Source: Pavlovales sp. CCMP2436
Lineage: Eukaryota; Haptophyta; Pavlovophyceae; Pavlovales
Reading direction: 5' to 3'
Assembly (NCBI GenBank): GCA_026770615.1
Contig: MU631455.1
Coordinates: 152,076 to 171,757, forward strand
DNA: 19,682 nt
Part shown: positions 7,825 to 15,793 of the stretch, piece by piece
How positions within the stretch are numbered: position 1 is the first letter of the stretch
Layout: the number at the start of each line of letters is the position of its first letter
Notes under the pieces: model-generated
The model's database searches: none
Seen by the model: the letters and a program-made list of their open reading frames with translations, nothing else
Told to the model about the DNA's origin: nothing
Position numbers and translations under genes: made by a program

Positions 7825-9477
7825 AATATTACTGATCATGTATATATATCACTCGAATTACCTGATTTCTCCGCGGCAGTCCTCAGTGATATATAAAACT
7901 ATTACTGCATTATTTATTATAACTGATGCCGGCAGTAATAATAATTTTTTTAAAAAAAGAGTAAGTATTCGAATCACCTGATTGCTCCGCGGGAGGCTTC
8001 AGCTGCGCGCAAGCAATTGCCGGCACCTTCACGTCCAGGCTTCCGTTGCAGAAGCAGCAGACGACCGTAATGCCGACGCTAGCGTCTGCGCCCCCCTGAA
8101 ATTATTATAAATATCGAGATTATTCATACGCATATTAGCAACGATAACAATAACACTAAGAATAATATATAATATAAGTATTCATAAAACTATAAATGAA
8201 AATAGTCACCTCGGCGCCCGTCTGCTCTGCGCTCTTCTCCTTCTGCTGCGCCTGCTGCGCCTGCCGTATCATCAGCTGCTGCACCTGCTGCCGAATCTGC
8301 TGCTGCTGCGCCTGCTGCTGCTGCACGTGCTGCAAGTGCTGCTGCTGTACCTGCTGCAGCTGCAGCTGCTGCTGCAGCTGCTGCTGCAGCTGCTGCTGCA
8401 ACTGCTGCTGCAACTGCTGCTGCAACTACTGCTGCAACTGCTGCTGCTCCGGCGGCAGCGGCTGCTGCAACAGCAGTGCCTGTAGTGCCTGCTGGATATG
8501 CTGCTGCTGCGCCTGCCGCTGCGCCTCCGCCTGCTGCTGCTGAGCCTGCTGCATCAGCTGCTGCGCCTGCTGCTGTATCTGCCGCAGCAGCTGCTTCTGC
8601 TCCGACCGCAACTGCTGTAGCAGCGGTGGCGTCAGCTGCTGTGTCTGCTGCTGCAACTGCTGAATCTGCTGCTGCTGCGCCTGCGCCTGCTGCTGCACAT
8701 GCTGCGCCTGCTGCATCAGCTGCTGCGCCTGCTGCTGCAGCTGCTGCGGCTGCTGCGGCGGCGGCGTCAGCTGCTGCGCCTGCTCCTGCTGCAACGGCTG
8801 TAGCTGCAGTGGCGTCAGCTGCTGCGCCAGCTAGTACAGCTGCTGCTGCTGCTGCTGCGCCTGCGCCTGCTCCTGCTACAGTGCTTGCTGCGTCTGCTGC
8901 GTAGCGAGCGACAGCCCACACCCTGCCATATTGTGCGCGCGCCTGTTGTTAGACCAGTCGGTCGAGCGGGGGTTTGGCATGGCGTCCTGGACGTCGTTGG
9001 CGGGCTGCCCCTTGATCGTCGCCTTCGCGGCCGCGCCGAGCTTGTAGAGCATGCCCGCCTTGAACTCGTCGTAGATGGTGATGTTTGGGATGCTGTTGAA
9101 CTTGTCGGGGTGAAGGCCTGTGCTCGCCTTGCGATAGCGGCTCAGCAGCCCGGCGTCGAGCTCTAATGACGAGGGCGCCCACGGGGACGGAACCGCAGGT
9201 CTGCCCCCCGTGTTGAGGATGGGCATCAGCTCGAGCACCTTGCGCGCGAGGGTGATGTCGTCCTTATGGAGTCAGGCCCCGCCTTCTGCACCAGCAGGAA
9301 AACTTTGCCGTAGGACTCGTTGATGGCCTCGAGCAGCGGGGGGCGCAGCTGCGGGGTGGGCGGGATGAAGGAGAGGAGGTTCGGCATGTCGACGTCGCCC
9401 GAGGGCACGCCGGCCGTAGCGAACGCGGCGCCTGTGCAGGCGACGGCGAAGAGGAGGCGAAGGGGGGCCTCCGCCAT
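6317..9477 (-). CDS. Signal peptide, J-like, glutamine-rich, CCFC and HMG-box-like protein, 3 exons, disrupted
   Basis: Exons: 9477-8210, 8095-7978, 6792-6317 (stop TAG, directly followed by TGA). Both introns are GT-AG with matching phases (0 and 1). Exon 1 starts with a hydrophobic signal-like stretch (MAEAPLRLLFAVACTGAAF). It continues to RYRKASTGLHPDKF, resembling helix II and the HPD loop of J-domains, and then a glutamine-rich region of about 220 residues, mostly CAG. Exon 2 carries VVCCFCNGSLDVKV and exon 3 MARCCFCQEVIYVH, two copies of one Cys module. Exon 3 continues into an HMG-box-like helix set (FVQFAQFERGRI, ISPAQISQKLAEMWHALDD, SRFVKKERLRI). Damage: a frameshift at about 9264, where one extra A would restore the frame, and TAG codons at 8876, 8831 and 8426 in the glutamine region. 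It could be a pseudogene, a gene with assembly errors, or two genes; the exon 3 join is the least certain. Confidence 0.6.
6795..7211. repeat. GAT/ATC microsatellite forming a giant palindrome
   Basis: GAT/AAT triplets fill 6795-7081 and switch at 7082-7089 (about ATTTCC) to ATC/ATT triplets up to 7211. The last 122 bases are the near-exact inverse of 6960-7081, including rare interruptions (AAC, GAAGAT, GCTGATAATG). It lies in intron 2 of the HMG-type gene, whose acceptor CAG at 6793 is the edge of the repeat. The long D/H/M/I frames are repeat artefacts. Confidence 0.95.
7262..7336 (+). mobile_element. Family B end, decayed
   Basis: GCGTCGGAGGGCTAAGATCA..TTGACTTGAAGTTGACACAC matches the right end of family B. 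A matching left end, ATTAATGAAGGGGCTTCTAA, lies just before it at 7231-7252. Confidence 0.6.
7351..7666 (+). repeat. Tandem pair of the CCGGAGATCCATCGG repeat body
   Basis: Copies at 7351-7486 and 7532-7666 (period 181) are nearly identical from CCGGAGATCCATCGGCACGC to CAGCTTGAATCCCTATCA. A third copy is at 13027-13175. CAGCTTGAATCCC loosely resembles a tRNA-type B box, but no A box sits at the right distance, so a SINE origin is not shown. Confidence 0.9.
7730..7830. repeat. AT-rich tract with (TA)n
   Basis: Nearly pure A/T including about 17 TA units at 7782-7820, within intron 2 of the HMG-type gene. Confidence 0.9.
7862..7884 (-). repeat. Decayed copy of the exon 2 tail of the HMG-type gene
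   Basis: Read on the minus strand, CCGCGGAGAAATCAG|GTAATTCGA matches the real exon end CCGCGGAGCAATCAG|GTGATTCGA at 7978. Confidence 0.8.
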
Positions 9478-9785
9478 CGTGAGATTTGTTTGTTATACGC
9501 TAAATATTTTTATTGCGGTGCACGTGTCTGATCAGTCTTAGCGGGGAGGACGGTACCCGGGGGTTCGGGAGCTGGTCCCAGGTTTTTTACCTGGGAGACC
9601 GCGAACGGGACCAGACATTTTTATAGATATTTACACATTGTAAATTTACAATTAAGACATTAATAAGTTAATAAGTCTTAAGTTAGTTAAAAACTCAGCC
9701 CGACTAACTCAAGAATATAAGCGCCGCAGGCCGGGGGTGCGGGGGCTGGCCCCTGCCAGAGGCATATTTTATTCCGTTCAAGGGT
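9478..9785. other. Non-coding region with nested hairpins
   Basis: Upstream of the signal-peptide start at 9477. CCCAGGT-T6-ACCTGGG (9577-9595) forms one hairpin. CTGGTCCC (9572-9579) also pairs with GGGACCAG (9607-9614), giving a nested or competing stem. A very AT-rich stretch follows (9615-9720), then a GC-rich one with GGCTGGCCCCTGCC. No gene is seen. Confidence 0.55.
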
Positions 9786-10350
9786 TTAACGCACGTTCAG
9801 AATCTGCTGCCGGACGCCGGGCCGCCCGCGTCTTGCGTCCCGCCGCATCTCCTGGCCTACGGTGAATACCGTCGTCTGTCCCGAACTTTGTGCCGCGATC
9901 GCATGTGAGCGGCTCTCCGCGGTAAGGTGGCGAGCATAACCGTCGGCGTTGGGGTTGGACAAGGATGAACTCGATGGCGCGGCGCAATCTTCTGAGTGGG
10001 GAAACGGTGCCTCAAGAGGGAGTGGTGGTCGAGAGCAGAGGGCGGACCAACGAGCACCACGAACGGCGCGGATGTTGGCGAGTGCGACGTCGTCGTCACT
10101 CGACTGTGTGCGGGGTGTGCGTGATGGGAAGGCACGTGCGCCGCCCGTCGGCCTTGGGTGGCGCACGTGCGGGGCCTCGAGCCGCGGCGAGCTCTCTCGC
10201 CGCCCGAGGCCCACAAATCAAACGAATGGAAGGCGCTCGCAGTTCCGAAACAAGTTGATGCGCCGAATTTGAAACTTGGAAGTGATAAGGGTGATCGTGG
10301 CGGTAGAAGTGTGCACATAGCACAGTGGTCCGTTGCACGCTTCTTTTCGT
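9786..10350. other. GC-rich block, coding status unresolved
   Basis: Open frames overlap in several phases on both strands (for example 10378-9857 and 10214-9786 minus, 9949-10272 plus), as high GC alone would give. None contains a domain I recognise. The frame at 10378 begins with a copy of the repeat unit found at 10353-10877, so it may be a repeat-derived false start. Confidence 0.3.
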
Positions 10351-10419
10351 TCAGTTGAGTGTCCGGGGAGACCACCATTAATCAGTCGTCGAGGACCCGC
10401 TGCGCCCGCTTCTCTTCGT

Positions 10420-10588
10420 TACAGGGGATCGCGGGCAATAAGAACGGCGCTTTTGGAGGCTGAGGCTGACTTTCTTAGCAAATTACATGCAAACAATGCT
10501 TAAATTTGTTTAAATTACATACAAACATTGCAAAAAAGAGGCTCAGTTTCTTAACACTACTGTTTCTTATTGCCCGCGATCCCCTGTA
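10420..10588 (+). mobile_element. MITE family A, copy 1
   Basis: Starts TACAGGGGATCGCGGGCAAT and ends with its inverse; 169 bp with no coding frame. The outer TA is the likely target duplication, as in Tc1/mariner-type elements. Inside is a tandem TTACATGCAAACAATGCTT-type repeat. Confidence 0.9.
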
Positions 10589-10655
10589 AGTTGAGTGTCC
10601 GGGGAGACCACCATTAATCAGTCGTCGAGGACCCGCTGCGCCCGCTTCTCTTCGT

Positions 10656-10824
10656 TACAGGGGATCGCGGGCAATAAGAACGGCGCTTTTGGAGGCTGAG
10701 GCTGACTTTCTTAGCAAATTACATGCAAACAATGCTTAAATTTGTTTAAATTACATACAAACATTGCAAAAAAGAGGCTCAGTTTCTTAACACTACTGTT
10801 TCTTATTGCCCGCGATCCCCTGTA
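10656..10824 (+). mobile_element. MITE family A, copy 2
   Basis: Looks identical to copy 1; part of the 236-bp tandem duplication rather than an independent insertion. Confidence 0.9.
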
Positions 10825-10853
10825 AGTTGAGTGTCCGGGGAGACCACCATTAA

Positions 10854-11665
10854 TCAGTCGTCGAGGACCCGCTGCGCCCCTTGGCGCTTCCTTTGCCTGC
10901 AGCCATCGGCGGCCGGCCCAGACTGAACAGCGTGCTTGCCAAACAGTCTCGCTCTCCGCACCTCCTCTGAGTGGCAGTGGTGCGGCGGCGATGTCTCCTC
11001 GCTCGTTGTTGGCGAGGTCTCGTCTGATGATCCGGGCGAAGAAACCGCAGCCACAGAGGACTCCTACGCGAGCGATGAATTGGCGTACGCGGGTGCGGGG
11101 GGAGACGCAGTCGAGTGAGCGGGGGGGGGGGTGGGCAACCTGGTGGGCCATTCGGGACGTTTGAAGGTAACGGTATGAAGGTGCGCTTGCTCCGTGACGG
11201 AAAGCCGCGAAGCCGGGCATGTCGGAAAACATCACGTCCTTCGTTGTAGGCCGCGCTGGCCAGCAGCTCATCAAAGCTCATGCGCCATGTGCGGATGCTC
11301 GCGTTGCTGAATAGGTCAAACCTCCGGTCGAGCTCCCTGTCGAGGAGTGCCGTCAGCTCCTCGTCGGTGAGTGCCGTCAGCTCCTCGTCGGTGAATGCCG
11401 ACGCGACGAGGTTGTCCGTGCAAGCACGGGGATCGTCAGACTGGGCGAGGTTGTTGCCGCGTGTTCGGACAGTGCGAAAGGAGGGGGGGGGGCGTGGGAG
11501 ATGCGCACTGTATGACACACTGACCAGGGCAGGGTGCGCGCTCACCCATCGGCTGCGTGAGCCTTCCTGACATGATCAGCTGGAGCAGAGCGCCGAAGCC
11601 CTCTATACCCCTCCTGGAAGCTGAGTACAGCAGGAGTTTTCGTTGCAGGAGTGTTTGTTGATCAC
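10854..11665 (-). CDS. SDHAF2/SdhE-like small protein gene, splicing uncertain
   Basis: Exon A, about 11665-11546, reads LLQRKLLLYSASRRGIEGF before a strong donor G|GTGAGC. It resembles the RxxLLYxSxxRG motif of succinate dehydrogenase assembly factors, which help attach FAD to the flavoprotein subunit in mitochondria. Exon B, from about 11440 (after CCCAG), reads FTDEELTALTDEELTALLD then RRFDLFSNAS, like the family's acidic C-terminal helices, with one exact 24-bp internal duplication. A last segment (about 11063-10854) reads SEEVRRARLFGKHAVQ and ends GAQRVLDD-TGA. The A-B phases do not match with the acceptor I see, and the TAG before the last segment may be an acceptor (GCGTAG|GAG). A frameshift or pseudogene is possible; the family call is tentative. 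Confidence 0.35.
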
Positions 11666-12317
11666 CTAACACTGAGTGTGTGTGTTAGGTCCAACCTAAC
11701 ACTCGCAACAGCTAACACACACTCGGCCGGCCGGGCCCCCACTAACACACACTAAAAAGGGTAGAGTGTTCGGAAACCGCCGTTTTTTTTACTACGACTT
11801 ACTTAATAGGAAGACAGGCAGCAGCAGTCAGGCAAATCTGATGTGTGCGGCCGACGAATTCAGCCAGTGATCGCCCAGGTAGCGGGCCTACGCGGCTTCA
11901 TGCCACGACCGCGTCTCTTGTCGCTGGTGGTATACGCCCTCAGCCCACTCCTCGGTGCCGTCGTCGTCTACGCCACCGTGTGCCGCGCCGCCGCCACCGA
12001 TGTTCTCCATACGCGCGCGCGCTATTATGACCTTTGCATGTCAACGCAAGGCGCACAAACCGCTATTTTTAAGAATTTAAAAAGTTATGTTTTAACTCTT
12101 GATTAAAATCTTGATTTTAAGAGCACCATTGCGAGCAAATGTACGGCGGCGGTGGTGAATCCTTCTGGGAACCAGCCACATTGAGTATGTAATTCCATTG
12201 GTTCTCTATGTGGCTGGTTCGCAGCAGGCTGCTCACTGGCTGGACACCTAACTCTCAAACTGCTGACATCCTGGTCTCCAACAAGAACTTGAACCCATTC
12301 TGACTAGTTTTGTGGCA
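11666..12317. other. Gene-poor stretch with repeats and one GC-rich block
   Basis: 11666-11760 has AACACACACT/CCTAACACT direct and inverted repeats. ACTACGACTTACTTA..GCAGCAG at 11790-11835 is shared with 4402-4436. The GC-rich block 11843-12030 is open on the plus strand (MCGRRIQPVIAQ, then a hydrophobic LLSLVVYALSPLLGAVVVY) and nearly open on the minus strand with one TAG; I cannot decide which, if either, is real. A 13-bp perfect stem pairs 12169-12181 with 12208-12220 (GAACCAGCCACAT). Confidence 0.4.
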
Positions 12318-12488
12318 TACAGGGGATCGCGGGCAATAAGAAGGGCGAATTTTGAGCTTGAGGCTGAGCTTCTTAGCAAATTACAAATAAAAAATGCTTA
12401 AATTTGCTTAAATTACATGCAAACAATGCAAAAAAATGAGGCTCGGCTCCTTAACACTACGGCTTCTTATTGCCCGCGATCCCCTGTA
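12318..12488 (+). mobile_element. MITE family A, copy 3
   Basis: 171 bp with the same ends and TA flanks, and diverged inside (TTTTGAGCTTGAGGCTGAGC), so it is an independent insertion in new flanking sequence. Confidence 0.9.
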
Positions 12489-12973
12489 TCTCCAATTGGA
12501 AGACCCAATAATAAACGGGGGGGGCAAATTTGAGTGTCCGTTGGTGTGAGTGGCTACAGTAGGGGACTGCGGAATGCGGTAATTGTGAGTCAGGGGAGTA
12601 TGTGGGTGACTGCGCCTCCCAGCCTCTGAGCAAAGCGAAATAAAACAAATCAGTGGTGTCAGTTACTAGTACTACTTTTCGAAAAAAGGCGGCGTACCGG
12701 TCCGTTTGCCAAAAGCGGAACCGGTACGCTCAGGGGGGGGAGGGGCGAGTGAGAGATGTGGCCCGGGGTGAGTGTTGCGCCCTGCGGGCTGGTCTGTGTG
12801 AGGCTGAGCTCCCGCCCGCCCGCCCTCTGGGGGTCTGCACCCGCCCTCTGGGTGGACTAGACTTGCTATAAAGTACTAACGTGTTTCAGACTTAATTCCA
12901 AACTTGATTACTTGATTATTTGGGCAGTGGTCGGTGTAGGCCAAGCGCGCATCGCGCACGTGCAACATAAGAT
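12489..12973. other. Region without a recognisable gene
   Basis: Contains a strong imperfect hairpin at 12693-12728 (CGTACCGGT..ACCGGTACG with inner CCG/CGG pairing) and G-rich and CCCGCC-rich runs at 12731-12860. The open frames show no domain. Confidence 0.5.
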
Positions 12974-13309
12974 ATATTAATGAAGGGAACATAGTTAGGA
13001 TCAGTCGCCCTTGCCCGGGCACACTACCGGAGATCCATCGGCACGCGCGGTGGCGCCCAAGCCCAAGCCAGCGCAGCCGGCTAAGGCACGCAGCAGGCAA
13101 TGGGCGACGCAGCGCTCGCCGCTCAGACCAGCACAACATTCAGAACAGTCAGACGCCAGCTTGAATCCCTATCAGAAATATATTACTGATTCTACCAGTT
13201 CCCCACTTCGGCGCACAGTAGCGCGTAGGAACTTGCGTCGGAGCGCTAAGATCAGCTTGACTTGAACTTGAAACACCGCCAGCCAGAACCACCCTTCATT
13301 AATATTTCT
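12974..13309 (+). mobile_element. Family B element with full repeat body
   Basis: Flanked by ATTAATGAAGGG (left) and its inverse CCCTTCATTAAT (right). It contains the CCGGAGATCC body (13027-13175) and the right end GTCGGAGCGCTAAGATCAGC..ACACCGCCAGCCAGAA. The left inner GGCGGTGT end seen at 4147 is missing. No open frame. Confidence 0.7.
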
Positions 13310-13426
13310 AAGCCAGCGAGTGAGTGAACAACACCTGTTGAACCATGCTGAGCCGCTATGTTATGTTATGATGCCGCTTGATCTAACGCCTGTGACGCAG
13401 TTTCTGCGTTCAGGAGGCCCCGGGTG

Positions 13427-14178
13427 TCAGCGTCTGAGCGTCACTCTGTTCAGCTTTAGCGTCACCTTGCTGTGATGCCAAAGCGCCGACAGAGCTTCGA
13501 GTAGGCGATTTCGTTCGGGTTTCTTGAAGATGGGTTTCACGTCCGGTAGTCTCGACAGTTTGCGCCAGGACACCTTGTCTTGTGCGGCCTTGCCCCAGCT
13601 CGTCGAGTCGCCAATGCCGACTGTTTGCCCGTTAAGGTCGAAGCCGACGTTGTTGAGCTCGCGAGTTAGGTCGTGTCCGTAGGAGATCAGCGGTCGCCCG
13701 TTGCGTCGCTGTGAAAAACCCAGGATGTTATGCACATGCGAGGAAATCTCGACATGCTCATGCGTATCACATGTCCCGCCCAGCGTAATTTCCGATTGGA
13801 AATATACTGGTCGATGTCTGTGAGGCCGATGGCGACGTACTGCGGCGCGAGGGCAGCGTACTTGAAGATGTAGTCGGAGGAGGAAGCACGCAGCGCCTAT
13901 TTCCTCGCCATCGCTCGCACGCAGCAGTTGTGGAACGCGCTCAGCCTTTGCCGCAGCTTTGAGGTCAGGACCCATGATTCGAACCCGTAAAGCAAGCCGC
14001 CGAGCACGAGGCAACGGTAGTGTTCTTGGAGGCGAGTGGGAGCGACGCGGAGCCGTGATTTTGACTGAAGACGTACCTCCGCAGACAGCCAAAGGCTGCG
14101 GCTGCAGATCAGATCCTGTGCTCGATCTCGTGTCCCGCGAGCAGGCTGGACGACACGTTGTAGCAGCGTGCCGTACAT
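13427..14178 (-). pseudogene. LINE-type reverse transcriptase C-terminal fragment
   Basis: The frame from 14178 has GLLYGFESWVLTSKLRQRL and FHNCCVRAMARK, the familiar end of non-LTR retrotransposon reverse transcriptases (LLYGxExW, then FxxRCLR). After one TAG (13897-13899) the same frame goes on through DIDQYISNRKLRWAGHVIRM. A shift near 13705 leads to GRPLISYGHDLTRELNNVGF and SWGKAAQDKVSWRKL, matching the family tail where W..AQDR..WR is typical, and the frame stops at 13427. The catalytic FxDD region is absent, so this is a 5'-truncated, decayed copy that could not move by itself. A 3' tail is not evident; family B ends lie on both sides (13309 and 14500). Confidence 0.75.
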
Positions 14179-14199
14179 TGGCTTTTATCGGATCGAGCG

Positions 14200-14470
14200 C
14201 TGTTAGCATTGGACCCGGAATCCGTTATGGCCGGCGTCGATGGCGTTGGCGGTAGCGCATTTGCGCTTGCCTTGTCCTTCTTCTTGCCCGGTGCCCGCGG
14301 TCCTAGGCTTCACTTTGGGGCCGGAAAGCACATGCGGCTCCTTCTGCTGCGCGTGCGAGTGGTGCTCTGTGTTGGCCGTCAGCGCAGATTGAGCTGCTCT
14401 GCATGGCGATCTGCTCTAGATCTGCTTCGCACTGTAATCATTCATATTATCGATTGCTTACTTTGATCAT
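14200..14470. other. GC-rich flank of the LINE fragment
   Basis: Open on the plus strand (14209-14466) with no known domain. The minus strand is nearly open with one TAG and reads basic and Gln-rich (GQGKRKCATANAID), which could be more of the retroelement. Neither can be confirmed. Confidence 0.3.
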
Positions 14471-14499
14471 GCCCCACTTCCCGGGCCCACTTCTAGTTA

Positions 14500-14622
14500 C
14501 CAGTTCCCCACTTCGGCGTAGCGCGTAGGACTCTAGGAGCCTGCATCGGAGCGCTAAGATCAGTTTGACTTGAATTTGATCTTCACATTGACACACCGCC
14601 AGCCAGAATCCCCCTCATTAAT
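14500..14622 (+). mobile_element. Family B right half
   Basis: ACCAGTTCCCCACTTCGGCG..GGAGCGCTAAGATCAG..GACACACCGCCAGCCAGAAT..CCTCATTAAT; matches 13196-13309 in the same orientation. No left end is seen. Confidence 0.75.
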
Positions 14623-14720
14623 TTTTCAGTACATACAAGTCGGTCCCACCCCTGAGCTGGAGGATATTAGATCCTATTTGCTACAACTTAGTATGCGGCC
14701 GCATGGTCGCCGTGTGTTCA

Positions 14721-14891
14721 TACAGGGGATCGCGGGCAATAAGGAGCCGTAGTGTTAAGAAGCTGAGCCTCGTTTTTTTGCCTTGTTTGTATGTAATTTA
14801 AGCAAATTTAAGCATCGTTTGCATGTAATTTGCTAAGAAGCTCAGCCTCAAGCTCAAAATTCGCCCTTCTTATTGCCCGCGATCCCTTGTA
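14721..14891 (-). mobile_element. MITE family A, copy 4, inverted
   Basis: 171 bp in the opposite orientation to the other three copies; one right-end base has changed (CCCTTGTA instead of CCCCTGTA). Its interior is closest to copy 3. Confidence 0.9.
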
Positions 14892-15500
14892 TTTCGCTTT
14901 CCCGAGCTTAGACTTAATATGCAGGGTCTCAAGAGGCAAATAAAAACCTTATCCCTTCTTGAGCGTGCAATAAGTAACTTAACATAGTTAATAAATGCAA
15001 AACTTAAGTAAAGTGATATATCCTATTCGCTAGGATATATGGCCAGGAATGACCAATAGGATGGTGATGAAGCGCCCCTACTGCCTTAGGGCTGCACCAG
15101 AGGTGAGTTAGGCACATCTGAGGGTACGTAGGCTGCCCCACACGCTCAGAATATGCGGCGCGCGAGCTATCGGCATCCCCGGCATGGCGTGCGACACACG
15201 CTTATAGCACATGCGCCCACATGCCCAAATTTGGCCTGGCCATGCTAAACATATCGTTTTTTTTCAATGATTTCAATAGATCAGAGCAGACCAACATCAA
15301 TCTGATCGAATACTGGCTATCCCTATGCTGCGATGGCGTCCAAGGCGATGAGCGGTGACGCCATGGGTCCCTGCCCTGCGGTTCGTTGGCTACAGTAGAG
15401 TGCCGAATATCCTCTATTTAATAGTCTATTTATACTATTAAATAGGGCCAGGGGTGGGACCTACAGAGCTAAAGAACGCCGCCACACTCAATACAAAGCT
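14892..15500. other. Region without a recognisable gene, several hairpins
   Basis: ATATATCCTA-TTCGC-TAGGATATAT (15016-15040) is a perfect 10-bp hairpin. CTATTTAATAG/CTATTAAATAG (15414-15424 and 15435-15445) is a perfect 11-bp stem with a 10-base loop. ATGGCGTC/GACGCCAT pairs near 15344-15363. No tRNA or domain-bearing frame was found. Confidence 0.5.
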
Positions 15501-15716
15501 AAATTGCAAATAGCAAGCAGCTAGTTAAGTGTTCTGCTTTTAGGAATAGGCGGCAAAATTGACAATTTTTGTGCGTATACAGGCACTGCTGAGAGGCAGC
15601 GGAGACACGGCAATCGAGACCAGCGCATGGCGCATGCACGCAAGCACGACGCCACGCCGCGCGTTGCTTCATGAGAGCACAGTGCCGGTCCATCGAGACA
15701 TCACGACAATGCTATC

Positions 15717-15743
15717 GGGCCTAGTTCTCCTTGGCCGAGGCTA
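15717..15743 (-). repeat. Second copy of the transporter's stop-codon region
   Basis: Read on the minus strand, GGCCAAGGAGAACTAGGCCC repeats the gene's last codons (GGCCAAGAAGAACTAGGCTC at about 15790-15812), including TAG, about 70 bp downstream. Confidence 0.75.
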
Positions 15744-15793
15744 GCACACATCCCCCCCCGGCCCGGAGCGACTCCACATTTCTTACATTGAGC

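Larger units (their letters stand above)
10353..10877. repeat. 236-bp tandem duplication containing a MITE
   Basis: Unit AGTTGAGTGTCCGGGGAGAC..GAGGACCCGCTGCGCCC plus the 169-bp family A MITE occurs at 10353-10588 and 10589-10824, with a third partial copy to 10877. The units look identical, so the duplication is recent. A more decayed copy of the unit edge (CTTCTTTTCGTTC) precedes the array at about 10335-10351. Confidence 0.9.

Noticed and set aside
8190..8921. Alanine-rich and cysteine-rich frames opposite or beside the Gln region
   Set aside because: Other-frame shadows of the CAG array; the Gln frame connects to recognisable sequence on both sides.
10420..14891. Family A MITEs as introners (elements that act as introns)
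   Set aside because: Their ends read ACAG at the start and CTGT at the end on both strands, so AG and GT are in the wrong order for splicing out the element.
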